DNA from: Spirodela intermedia
Lineage: Eukaryota > Streptophyta > Magnoliopsida > Alismatales > Araceae
Assembly: GCA_902729315.2 (NCBI GenBank)
Contig: LR746274.1
Location: 5,235,037 to 5,299,036, forward strand
Direction of reading: 5' to 3'
Length of the DNA: 64,000 nt
The position numbers and the translations under genes were made by a program. Position 1 is the first letter of the stretch. Each line of letters begins with the position of its first letter. Below, piece after piece: positions 11,743 to 23,741 of this stretch. The notes below the pieces were generated by a model. It was not told the DNA's origin, searched no databases, and saw only the letters and a program-made list of their open reading frames with translations.

Positions 11743-13735
11743 GGTATCTACTCGGAATTGAGATCTCCACGAGCTATATATACGATGCCCTACAAACGGA
11801 GGATAATAGCATGTTAGTTATAATAAAACAAACTTAAAGGAGCATAAAATACGCCCTAAAAGATATCATAGATTCCCAGGCGAACTCAAAATTTGTAAGA
11901 GAAGTTGTAAGCTAGTTAATGGTGGGCTTAAAGAAGAAAAAACATTAAGTATCCGACGGTGAGATAATAAGGCAAAAGCATGACAAGTAGCTTCGAAAAT
12001 AGTGATTGGAACTTTAAAAAAATTAAGATGCTTGAGAAAATGCATTGAATAGAGTCATTATGGCAACAATACAACTGAAAGAAACAACGAAAAAGAAAAA
12101 TTATACAGGCATATAAAAAAAACTTTCTCTCTATTTTGAGAAAAACTATAGATTCTTCCCCATTTGGTTCTCATTGTAAGATGAGAGAGTGTAATCCATT
12201 AATATGGGGTCCACTGATTTATTATAAGCTGATATTTCTTGAAAATAGATGGTACCAGAAGATCACTATAATTCCCAAATGAAGATCACCATAATTCCCA
12301 AATAGATGGTAAAGGCAGCAAGAGAAAACTGAAGACACTGAGAAGAAACATGCAATCCAAACCCAAATAATAATCCGTACAATGTATTAATAAAAAGTGG
12401 ACGAGCCTTAATAAAAGACTCTACAAGCCAATGGGTGCTCCAAATTAACAAAGAACTTGCAGAAAGAACAAGAAATTTTGAATTTTTCTTAAAAATCACC
12501 ATTACTAATCCTAAAAATAAACAAAAGTGGCTTGAATGAGAAAAATATGCACTTATCTTCTCTGGGATTCTTTCACAGAAAAAACGCGATGCTCAGGAGG
12601 ATTAGCAATACTATAATGACAGTCACGATAATCAATTTTCAGGTATTACAAACACAGGTGAACGAAGTTCAATATCTAGTCCACGAAATTCGAAAGCAAA
12701 ATTCTTTGGTAGTAGGTAAAGAAAGAAGACTAGAACATACTGCGTAGCTTTTGGGAGCAAAAATGAGTATGCAAAACTTTCAAGGCCTAATCCTCTAGCT
12801 TCTTCTATGAACTGAAAGAGGGAAAATCATTAGAAAAAAATGATTTTCGTGTGAAGACAAAATATCCCCAATCAATAGCACGACTTAAATGAGTCTCACA
12901 CATTTAAAACTCCTAAGAAGGGGACGTGCATATTTTAGAAGGAAACATGACTTTCATTCCATGAACCAATATGGGAGGGCAAAATTTGTCTGAGGTTTTC
13001 ATGAGGACCATACCATGATGAACCACTGAATCGAATGCATAGAAGATAACCCCACAATTATTGAAGACAAGTCGGAAGGCATAAATACTGGATCACATTC
13101 GAAGCTCCAACTCTATTAAACCCAGCTATCTATATTCAATTTCGTCATCAATGTTCGATTCGTAAATTCCGAGCTCTTTCGAGCAAACTTCTGCCCGGAA
13201 AAGCAACAAAAAACGTTTCGTTTGAGCCAACATTAAAAGTTAAAAAAAAACAGTCGGAAAAGTTAGGCTACCTATTGATGCGTGAGCATCTACGGATACA
13301 TATTTATATGCATATGCACAAATGCATACAAATGCATCTATGCAGGTGTTTATACATTTGTATATGACGAGGGGCATTGACAGAAAGAGGAAGAGCATCA
13401 GCTGGGAAAGCGGCTTCCAAATTCCTCAACCAAAGCGTAGATCGTAAACAACCCCAGACGAAGCAAAAACAGAGCCAGACGTTAATAGCATCACCTGCGA
13501 TGGAAGCGTGCGGCCGAAGAAGCCCTAAAACAGATCGAGCAAGCGAGCTGATGACAGCGAGTCGGAAGCGGCGAGAGCAGTGAAATTACCTGGCAGGAGA
13601 CGAAAATGGGACCCTAGTAGACCCCAGGAGAGGAGAGGGGAGGGGAGGGGAGGGAGAAAGGAGGGAGAGGATTACTCTGTTCTACCCTTCCTCTCCTCTC
13701 GACGGCGAGGCTAGAGCTCCTCCCTCAAGGTCCCT
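11743..13735 (-). other. ClpC 5' leader with leader intron and pyrimidine-rich first exon
   Basis: Upstream of the ATG the minus strand has an acceptor TTTGTAG at about 11796-11790, giving a leader exon 11789-11743, and a strong donor CCAG|GTAATT at 13590/13589. These predict a 1.8-kb 5'UTR intron. The first leader exon (13590 up to about 13735) is very CT-rich on the sense strand (13628-13705). A weak TATA-like CTATAC lies near 13766-13761. Gene direction and splice-site quality support this; no transcript was seen. Confidence 0.5.
12258..12303. repeat. Two 23-bp tandem copies in the ClpC leader intron
   Basis: The units at 12258-12280 and 12281-12303 start GAAGATCAC and end TTCCCAAAT. They differ at one base. 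Confidence 0.9.
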
Positions 13736-14067
13736 TCTGTCAGATACTGTGACCGACCTCCCTGTATAGAGGTCACCGAGAGAGAGGAGCTGGGGTACGT
13801 GGAGGATGGAGAGCCTCATCGTCCTGACACCATCTACGTGGATATTTCCGTCCCGATTTAATATCTATCCTAGTCCACCTACGTGGCCCCTTGACAATGG
13901 CTGAGATCGATACGCTTGGTGAACGACTGAGTCGGGGCGCTCCACGTCGAGAGACGTAGAGCAGCTGTCATGCAAAACGGCGGCGGTATTGCCATGGTAT
14001 TTTTAATTAAACCCCATATTATTTTACAATTTTATAAAAACATTTATAACTTGCATATCTAAATACC

Positions 14068-14068
<1 letters not shown>

Positions 14069-14097
<29 letters not shown>
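14069..14097. repeat. (AG)n microsatellite
   Basis: A perfect AG dinucleotide run in the spacer upstream of ClpC. Confidence 0.95.
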
Positions 14098-14099
<2 letters not shown>

Positions 14100-14280
14100 C
14101 ACATATGTGATCGGGAAAGTCAAATAACCATAATCTATGATTTACATAAAAGCCTTTATAATTTTACACATTACAATAAAACCCCTAGAGTGGAATCAAA
14201 TATCAACGACCGTCGCAAAAAGGGACATTTCAGGCCTTTGCCAATATTGGCCCACGTTTTGTTTTTGATTAGTCGTTGTA

Positions 14281-14283
<3 letters not shown>

Positions 14284-14335
<52 letters not shown>
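14284..14335. repeat. (GA)26 microsatellite
   Basis: A perfect GA dinucleotide run of 52 bases in the same spacer. Confidence 0.95.
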
Positions 14336-14336
<1 letters not shown>

Positions 14337-16969
14337 GTAGAAAAATAGAAGCTTGTTTACCCAAAGGCTCAGCACAATTGAGCTTCAATCAAAGGCCACC
14401 GACTTAAAAAGCTCAAAAACCAATAAGTATTAGATAGTTTGTAAGGTATTATGGATCAAATTAAAGTATGAAGAGAGTTATGTGTAAATATTATCTTCCC
14501 AATGACTATTATAATCTCAAACTCTTTATTGAGTCTTACTTGTAGAAAATCTTGTTCAAAATCGAGAGGTCTTCATTGTTGGTCAAACTTTATGAAAGCA
14601 ATGACTCAAGGAGTTGTTCTAAAGCATTCAAAATTTCTCCTCGACTAGCTCAATTAAAATGCTATTTATCTTTTGCTAGCATCATTATGAGAAGATGACA
14701 ATAAAAATTCAAGTATCAAATATCTTCCTATTTAACAGGATTTTAGAACTACTCAAAGTCAACTATCCCATAGTGAAATCCTTCTTATTCTTTTGAGATA
14801 AAATTTTGATTAATAGATGTTAATAACTTGAGAGAGCTGAACCCATTTATCAATTATTGGCCACCTAAAACCATGAGTCTATAAAGAAATAGATAGGGGT
14901 AAAATTTTAAGAGAGCTACACTCAATAATCAGTAGTTGTGATTTAGAACTTTTTGGTCTTAGTGGAATGTAAAAATAAAAACTATTCTTGGGGATTGAAT
15001 GTAGATAGGGGTTGAACTACAAAATTCTTGAGTGTTGTAGATTTAAAATCCTAAAAATTCTTGGCAGTATGTCTAGCAGAAGAATGTTGAGAGTGGAATA
15101 AAGTGGACCAAAAAAAGAGTTAGAAATTGATTTCATTCCACATCTCCTCCTTGATCCAAGTGCAGCATTCAAGCTAATAGCTTTTTCACAGCATGACATA
15201 TATTATTTCTCCTTATTTATATCAACACAGAAAAAGAGAAGACTAATAAGACTAGTAGCCTCAAAGTTAAGGGCTTATAATAACCATCCTAAAAGGGATC
15301 CAATGATCAGATAAATCATAAGAAGATTTTAGGATCTAATAATTATAATTAGATAAGGTTAGTTTAGGTAATTTTTTCTCAACAAATATCAGATAGATAA
15401 TATTGGGAGGCGAGTAACAACCATAATTTGAGGGATTGAAGGTGTTGAGCTAGGAATGCATTCAAGGATTAGATCAAAAAAATTGATAATTTAACATCAA
15501 GTAAAATAAAGTGATTAGCTATGATCAGTCTTCCTTGCATGTTGGGTGATGAATAAGATTTTTGGAAGATATTACATAGGCATCTTTGTCAATTCAGAAA
15601 TGCACATGACATGTCAAGGTATGCACATTTAATGGAATATAATTCATGATGGCTGCTCATTGATAAGCATACAAACTATCATTAAAAATTCCTAGAGCTT
15701 TTGCGATAATGGCACTTGTAATCATATAGGCGTTTCCTCGAACATAAGTGAAACATGTCCCATTATTAATGTATAGATTATTAATGATTTCAATAACAGG
15801 TTTAGAGTAAATTCGACATTTGGTGTTTATGAGATGCATCCATTGAGTTCTTTGGAATAAGAATTGAGACATTTTGTGCATATATCCAATAACAGGTTTT
15901 TAAATATTCATCGGGAATATAATAAGTTGTGAGAACTTGAGTATAATCAATAACATTGATAAGAAGACAGTTTCTAATAATTTCAAGATGATTCAAAGGA
16001 CTTTTGATGTAAGAAGTAATTATGTTTTATCATCAGATTAAGAAATAATGATTTTTTAAGGAGCTGATTGATATCTTGATTTAAAAAAGTTAAAATGTAT
16101 TATTTTAAGCTTATATGAGTGATAAATAGACCAATTCCATATTGAATGAACTGGCCATGATTTTGGGCTCATATGGAGAAAGCATTAAGATTTTTGATAA
16201 CATTTAGTTCCTGTAAATTAGAGAATAACAAAATAAGAACTTAGCATGGTTTTTCTTAGAAATGAAGATCATGTTCAAAAATATAATTATGTAACATCAA
16301 GAGACAACCATAGGAGAGAACTCCACCTTTAGAAGATAAAAACATGTAATGTGGAATGGATCGAGTCAAATTTTATAGAAGGGGACATTTAATACTCATG
16401 AATTTAGTGGGTCAGATTTTTTCACACTTATTGTTGGAATTTGTGAAAAGTATGGACTATTAAAGGGTGAAATAGAGAATTAATAGTGTGGATCATAATT
16501 TACTTTATGAACAAGATCAAGAGTCAAGATCTCATCATTTTTTTTTGAATTACTCCTATTGATCAGACTATAAAGATAAATTAATTCGATTGAAACAAAT
16601 ATTGGGTGAAATAGGAAATTCAATTTTTGATGGAATGGAATTGTGAGTAATTAGTGGTACGTTGTTGGAGAGAAACTTAATGTAGTAAATTGTGAAAAAA
16701 TTAAAATGTGTTTAATTGTTATGAATCTTACGATATTAATGAGTATTTTTAGAGTTCTAAAGTACATGCGATGAGTGGCCCATATCTTGAAACAATGCAT
16801 GACCTTATAAACTCCCTCTCTATATAGAGATATTTGTTCAGATTTAACTAGAGGGAAAGATGGAGGAGAGTGATATTCCACTTAAATCTAAAACAAACAT
16901 CAACACCCATATTCTTTTGGGAAGTCTATTAGACTTAAAGGTTCACTTTGATTAACAAGGGAGCGTGAA
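14336..16969. other. AT-rich spacer, no gene recognised
   Basis: No open frame exceeds about 76 codons and none resembles a known protein. Base composition is strongly AT. I see no terminal repeats or transposon motifs that would name the sequence; it may be old decayed repeat. Confidence 0.6.
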
Positions 16970-18060
16970 TTGATTGGGTTCTAGTTTGACATTGGTCAAC
17001 TATTTAGTTCTATTAACTCTATCATTTTTTATTCTAAATTTTCTTTGTTTTTTTAGATCTGAATCTTAAATATTCAAATATTTTTTAGTGGTTCGGCCTT
17101 TACATATGTCCATTCTCTTAATTACTACTGAACCAATCATTAAACAATTACCATTGAGTTAGTGACTTAGCCCTTCAAAATTTCAACTAGTAATTCTCTT
17201 CTAGATTAATTAGTAACCACTGCTGATTTTAGGGATCAATTCCCTTGACTGATGAATTCAAGATTTAATCACAAGTTTATCTTATACAAAATAAGGAAGC
17301 TTTCTTTGTACAATTTTTTGATAGTTGATGAAGATTTGAACTCTTTTCCAAAATTCATTAAAGATGAAGAAGGAATGGGCTTGATTTTCTATCTTTTTGA
17401 CATAGGGAAACTACCTCATTGATGAAGACTTTGACACTTCAATTAGGCCAAGCAGGATTGCAATTGAATCGAATATTGCTCCTCAACTTGTTGTTATGTT
17501 GTTGTTTGACTATACTTCATAGACCGCTTAACTTTGCATAAAATTCTTTACAAAAATTAATAAAAAAAGTGAGAGATAACAAACATCCTAGGGATGATTA
17601 TTTGAAATTAGTTAACTATAACAGAGATGATGAAATATAGAGAAACTTGATTTCGAAACTTCCCATATTTTTCACCATTGCTAGATATTAAAATTCTAAA
17701 CTTACAAAGTTGAATAGCTGTCAATCAATATGACATACCCTTCAAGATTCAGATATCCTCAATGATAAATCACCATTCTATAACTATTAAGCATCCAAAG
17801 TTTATCAATTTCGGTGTGTTTGGTAAGAATTCATCATTGTTAAAAAAAACAAAAAAACATATCTACTAAAAAAGAAAAGAAAGAATTTTGCCTTTGAAAC
17901 TAGACTAGATCTCCTCAAATAAGATACAAATGTAAAGTAGATATACTGAATAATGAAGTTAATATAAATGATCATTACTTCTGTGACATGATATCTCAAA
18001 ATTATTTTTCATTGAATATTTAATAATAAAAATTTCAAATGCCCATTTAATAGTACAGAT
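16970..18060 (+). repeat. Dispersed degenerate repeat, copy A
   Basis: It shares ordered landmarks with the copies near 19.4 and 22.2 kb: a GTTCGGCCT-like block (near 17090), a TTTAATCACAAG block (near 17262), then CCCATATTTTTCACCATT (near 17667), CTTCAAGATTCAGATATCC (near 17740) and GATCATTACTTC-like sequence near 17970. The blocks keep their order and similar spacing, so this is a shared repeat and not chance. The family is unknown; it has no coding capacity. Confidence 0.5.
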
Positions 18061-18802
18061 TAAATCAAGCTATTATTCATAAAAAATGATAAGAAGTAAC
18101 AATTTCAAACCACAAACATCAATTACACTGATTAAACTTCTATACTAGTATTTTTCTTCAATGATTCATGTAAAAGATGATGTGGAAGTCATTACTTTTC
18201 ATTAGTAACGATTCCTACTAGGATTTGGAAATTCCAATAATAAGTAAAGTGATGATTTTGATGGGTAAACTTATCCTAATTCTAGAATTTCAATATGAGA
18301 CTAAAATTAATTAATTGAAGTATTGTATAGATATTTATCATCATTAATTTTTTTTCATGAATTTATATATAATTAATTTCATATTGGTGTTTAAGATGAT
18401 ATTCTTGTGTACTTCATTTATAGTGTTAAACTCCTATAAATTTGAGTAGTTGAATGTATCAAAAATTCACCTACTGCTGCTCAAGATCATAAAGAATATC
18501 TTGAGCTTATCTAACAACATTTAAAATTAAACAAGCCTAAGAGGTTCTTTGAGTTGAATCCAAATGAACAATAGCTTAAGCTGCTTTGTGGTTAGAGGAC
18601 CTTTGAACTCAAGGCTGATCTAGAGCCTTAATCTAAGGGACATTAGCATTAGCTAATCTTTGTTGGTAACCGAGAGCTATGAATCTAGATAAGGAGAGTG
18701 ACTCTCTCCTATTTAGTCCCCTAGAGTTGTGAATATAGAATAATGGAGTAGGTTCTCCTCTTTGATCCTTTAGAACCATAAATTTAGTGAACGATTCTTG
18801 GG

Positions 18803-18874
18803 TGGAATCATGAATTAGATAGAGTTTATTAAATCATGTGGAATCATGAGTTGTGTGGGGTTTATTAAATCATG
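18803..18874. repeat. Two 36-bp tandem units
   Basis: The units at 18803-18838 and 18839-18874 both start TGGAATCATGA and end TTTATTAAATCATG. They differ at a few central bases. Confidence 0.9.
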
Positions 18875-19409
18875 TGTATACGGATGCTGAAACCCATCAT
18901 TCAATGTGAATTTCACCAAAGATTTAGTAGAACCCAAAGAAGTAGTACAAAATTTTAGTTGAAAAGTATGTCTAGTGACTGAACCACTACAAAATAGCAT
19001 GTGAAAAACCTCAATATCAATGTAAGTCTAGAAGCTAAAGAAGAGTATTAACTAAGAATACATTAGAAGGAAATAGTCTTATCAATTCACCTCTTGTTGA
19101 TGTGATGTCATATAAAATCTGACAAACTTCATACTTGAGATATAAGCTTTGATATACTTCTCTACTGTCTAAACTTTATAAATTAAGATATCAACCTTGA
19201 AATATAGATTATCTTATAATATAATTTATGTATATTGAACAATTTGATAAATTAAAATATTATTCTACAATGTAAATTTTCAAATATTAAAATATAAACA
19301 AGTTTGATTTACTATTAGTAATGCAATTTTTCATCATTGATTTTTTCCTATTAAAAAATGTGAATGACCTTTGTTGGATTTAAGGTAGCACTAAGATCAA
19401 GAAAGGAGA

Positions 19410-19800
19410 TTTGAAGTGATCGGATTCTAATTTGATTATAGATTAAATTTTAAATATTTTGTTAACCTTTTCTTCTAATCCTTGATTTTTATAGATATTT
19501 TTCATCTAAGTTTCAAGAGCATCAAAATTTTTACAGTAGTTCAGCCTCTTACCTATTCTACACTACCAAGAAAATCTAATTATTGGCTTCCACTAATTTC
19601 TTAGTGGACACCCACTAATTGTAAGGACTCAAGTTGTTTAGAAATTAAACATCATCTCTCTAGAGTCACAATTATATGTAGATCAAAGTTGATTGGGTAG
19701 ATGAACTCCCTTGATGTGGTAAGTAGGACTTAATCACGAGACTTATTTTATAAAAACATAAATTACCAATAATGTTTTTTAAAAGTTGATGAATAAATGA
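19410..19800 (+). repeat. Dispersed degenerate repeat, partial copy B
   Basis: It carries the front part of the copy A module: a CGGATTCTAATTTGA opening, a GTTCAGCCTCTTACCTATTC block, and ACTTAATCACGAG followed by an AT-rich run. The later landmarks of copy A are missing. Confidence 0.45.
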
Positions 19801-20095
19801 ATCATGGCCCCTAGAGCGCAATAGTTGATGTAGGTTAAATGATACAATCAATTTTAAATTAGTTCAAGTTAAATCCACAAGAATGGTTTGATTTATTCTT
19901 AATACAAATATCATTTTGTATAGAAATAATAATTTAAAATAATTAAATGAGAAGATTTAAGATATTATTTTTAATAAAATAAAATAAATTAAATTAGGCT
20001 TTAAGATGAATCTCCACTATCTCCCACAAGTTGACGATATCATGCTCGATCCACAAGACTGTGAATATGCTCCTTTGTGCTGGAGAGATAATATA

Positions 20096-20690
20096 TAGAG
20101 AAGAGAGAGAGTAGGATAGGAGGGAGAGGGGAAGAGAAGGAGAGAGCAGATGACGTAAAGAGGAGGAAAACGAGAAAGACAAAAAGGGCAAGAGGAAGAG
20201 AGGGAGAATGTAAGAGAGAGGGAGGACAAGAGAGATAGGAGAGAGAGGGAGGAGGAGGGAAGAGGACATGAAGAGGAGAGGGAAAAGAGAGAATAAAATG
20301 ACAAGAGGAGAAGAGAGATGAGAGGAAGGGAAGAAAAACGAGAGGAAGAGAGGGATAGCGTAAGGGGAAGAAAAAGGACGTGACGAAGAGGAGAACGATC
20401 GAGGAAGAGGAATGACGTGACGAAGAGAGGGAGAACGTAAGAGGAAGAGGAAGGACGTGAGGATGTGAGGATGAGAGGGAGAAGGATCAAGGAAGAGGAA
20501 GGATGCAAGGAAGAGAGGGAGAACGATAGAGGAAGAGGAAGGACGTGAGGGAGAACTTTAGAGGAAGAGGAAGAACGAGAGCGAGAGAGAGAAGAGAGTG
20601 ACAATAAGAGAGAGGAGAGAGGGGTGATAAGAGAGAGAGGACGATAGGAGAGAGAAGAACGATGCGACAGGAGAAGAGGGTAGAGATGAC
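20096..20690. repeat. Long polypurine tract with imperfect internal repeats
   Basis: About 600 bases are almost pure G/A on the plus strand. Parts form an imperfect tandem pattern in which GAGGAAGAGGAAGGACGTGA-like units alternate with GAGAGGGAGAACG-like units, most regular from about 20330 to 20570. On the minus strand it produces a 251-codon Ser/Leu-rich open frame that is a composition artefact. Confidence 0.85.
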
Positions 20691-20789
20691 CAATCAAAGG
20701 GGGTTGACTGATCAAAGTTAACACGTGAGAGAGCGAGAGAGAGAGATAAAGAAATAAACAAAGGAAAATCACGAACGAGAGAGAGTCTT

Positions 20790-21210
20790 CGTTCGCGGAA
20801 GGGCAGTTTCGCCGGCGAGAGAGATTTTCAGCAAAAGGGGAGGATAAATCAACAAAAATACACGAAAAACAATTAAAAGGAAAGGATAATGGAGAAAAGA
20901 AGATGTGGAGGGGGGGAAAGAAAAATCGTTAGAAAAGAAAGGAAAAAGGTCGGAGGAGAGAGAAACTCACCGGCGGATAAGTTTTCCGCCGGCAAGAGAG
21001 AAATCACCGGAAAATTTGATATTTCCGTCTACAATGAAAAATCGACAAAAAAAATAGGAAAGGGGTAAGGAAAATATTGGACGGAAGATCAAGAGGGAAA
21101 AAGATTCAGAAAATGATAAAATTCATCAGAAAGGAGAAGAACTAGCACCGGACAGAAGTTTTTCGCCGGGATGAGAAAAATCATGATTTTCGGTGAATAA
21201 AAATGACAAA
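20790..21210. repeat. Three degenerate CCGGCG-centred modules
   Basis: Blocks at about 20800, 20985 and 21160 each carry TTTCGCCGGC or TTTTCCGCCGGC, then GAGAGA-like sequence, an ATCACCGG/ATTTTCGG element and an A-rich tail. The period is about 180 bases. It follows directly on the polypurine tract and may belong to the same old element. Confidence 0.4.
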
Positions 21211-22229
21211 CGATGATTAAAAGTAAACAGAATATCCATATCTAATGAGGAAACAATCAAAACAAGGGACTGAAGGAAGGGGAAGAGAGAAAAACTTGCT
21301 AGAACAGAATGAAGCGAAAAGGTTAACGGAATGAGGGATTAGTAATGTAGCTTAGAACGGTGAAACTGAAGACGAGTCCGAAATTAGAGACCCAATCAAT
21401 TGTGGATTCTAGAGTTGAAGGCTCTTGTTCTATGGATTCAGAAGCCAATTTCTCCCTTAAATTTCGTACTTTGTGGATTCAAGTCTTATCTCTACCGTCC
21501 GCTGCAACATTGCGTCAATTAGAGAACATCAGAACAGCTGCATGGAAAGTTAGGAATGTGTAACAGCTAATAGAGAGTAAAGATGAGGTTGGAGGAAGGA
21601 AGGAACACGTCGAAAATGAAAGAAAAGTGAATAACTCCTCCCATCTATCACTCGGGAAGAGAGAACAAAAGGCAGAGAGAGAAAGTCACAAAAAGTAAAG
21701 AAAAACTCAGAAATCAAAGATCTAAAACATCGATGAAGAGGTGGGGAATGATTTCCTACCCGTCACACATGAAAATATTTAGAGAGAGAGAGAGGAATGC
21801 TAAGAGAAAGAATAGCTGGGGAAAATGAAAGGAGAAGCGAAGACGGGGAAGAAGGGTAAGAGAAAACTTTTTTGTCTAGAAGATGTGCATGAAACACATA
21901 TAAAAAGTTAGCGGTTGTAGAGGGGGACGTGACAACCTAGGACTGGCTCATGAATGCATAAGACCAAATTGCTGCTATTTTATACCCAAAATCTCATGCG
22001 TATCATGAATATAAAAAAATAAATTATTAAACGCCAAAACTTATTATAAACATAAATATAATTAAGAAATTTTAAAAAAATGATATCAAGATAAAAATAT
22101 TTTTATATATATTATATATTCATGAAATAATGATAAGAATGAACAGTTTTATCTTGTTTTCACTGAAAACTATCATGCTATCAGCCCCTTGCCTTCTCCA
22201 CTTTAGAATTTCAAACAAAAAATCTTTAT

Positions 22230-23340
22230 CAGCACCATGTGTGTAATACATGAGGCTTAATCATGAGTTTTTTTAAAAATAAAATAAATAAATTATGGGG
22301 AACATATCTGAGGAGACAGTTAGGATAAGGAACTTGAAACACAGAGCCCGAGCAGCAGGCAGGTGAATGGTTAGTGGCAAATAGTGCCATAGTTGATGGC
22401 ATTCCTCTCTGCGGCTGGCTCTTGAAGAACATTGAATCATGGCCAGAATCTGATGAAGAGGTAATCGCATCATACTTCATTATCTACTGCCTCTTCCTAT
22501 CTTGAATCTACCAAAATGCAGAAGACATTGTCACTTAAATCATACTGAGGAGAATTATTTTGAATCAAGATTTGGTCCCCAACCTATTATTTTCTCATCA
22601 TTGAAGTAAGCTTCGAATCTTGCTCATGTTTCCATTTAAAATACTTTAAAAATCATTTGAAGAAATTTGATTCATGCTCTTCCCCTATTTTTCACTATTC
22701 TTTATTGTTAAAATCCTATAGGTAGTTAGAAATTGGAATGGTCATAGATCAAAACCTTGCATCCTTCAAGAGTTCAGATATCCCGTGTATTTGAGTAATA
22801 ACATAACTATTCATCCAATAATATATATATCCAAATGTATTGATTTAAATGTTACCAATAAGAATTTGCCAATTAAATCTGAATCGTCTCAAAATGAAAA
22901 GAAATGCAAAGAAAACTCATTGAATCTTCATAGCAGCACACTGACATAAATACTTTGCTGGTTTCTAGAAATTCAAAATCATTCTCCAAGGAATAACTTA
23001 AATGTACTATTTCCAACTTTTGAGAATCTAGTATAACATTGTAAGTTCCATATTGATATTTTACATTGATCATTTTAGCATTCTTCATTGACAAATCATT
23101 ACTCTTCGATGATGGGATATTTCATAATTTTTAGTAGGCATATAGTTTTTGGGAAAATAATAATTTAAAGTATTTTTTGTACTTTTTCTAGTTTTCAAAT
23201 CATTAATGTCAAGTATAATCATAGAATTCACATTTCACACTATTAAAATGTAATATAAATAAATAATTACTATAGTTCAACCATTCATTCAAATGTTCAC
23301 ATATATAAAGATCAACATTTATGATTATAATCATCATTTT
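22230..23340 (+). repeat. Dispersed degenerate repeat, copy C
   Basis: Landmarks match copy A in order: GCTTAATCATGAG (near 22256), CCCCTATTTTTCACTATTC (near 22684), CTTCAAGAGTTCAGATATCC (near 22767), TACCAATAAGAATTTGCC (near 22853), and a GATCATTTTAGC-like block with ATGATGGGATATTTCAT near 23070-23125. The distance between the first two landmarks, about 430 bases, is similar to copy A, about 405. There is no coding capacity. Confidence 0.5.
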
Positions 23341-23718
23341 GTCCATTTACCTTTCTAATGTTTGTCATCATCAAAACCTTTTAGAATCATGTAGGATCCT
23401 AGATCCAATACCCTTTTTGCATTATATTTTTAGGAGCTCATACTTATTTTAAGATTGTATTTTTTTTAACACAAACTATTATATTCAAAATAGTAGCATA
23501 TAGTTCTAAGATATTGGGAAATGAATAGCCTTAAGTTTAATTTTTTTTGGATCTTAGAAGGCTAGATATGTATTTTACAAACAAGATTTTATAATTGTTT
23601 CATCTATCTAATCTAATATAGTTTCCAAATATTACATGTCATGCCCCTTGCTCTATTGAGGAAGGTTCTGGTAATGGAACCTCAACATGTGCCTAAGTAG
23701 CTCATAGAGATGCATACA

Positions 23719-23740
23719 TGTGTGTGTGTGTGTGTGTGTG
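23719..23740. repeat. (TG)11 microsatellite
   Basis: A perfect TG run, the only long TG tract in the window. Confidence 0.95.
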
Positions 23741-23741
23741 G

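Noticed and set aside
20017-20772. 251-codon Ser/Leu-rich open frame on the minus strand
   Set aside because: It is the pyrimidine strand of the polypurine tract, with no protein similarity or domain pattern.
22310-22370. Exon-like stretch ending CAG|GTGAAT with peptide RIRNLKHRARAAGR
   Set aside because: It has no recognised homology, no partner exons, and lies inside dispersed repeat copy C.
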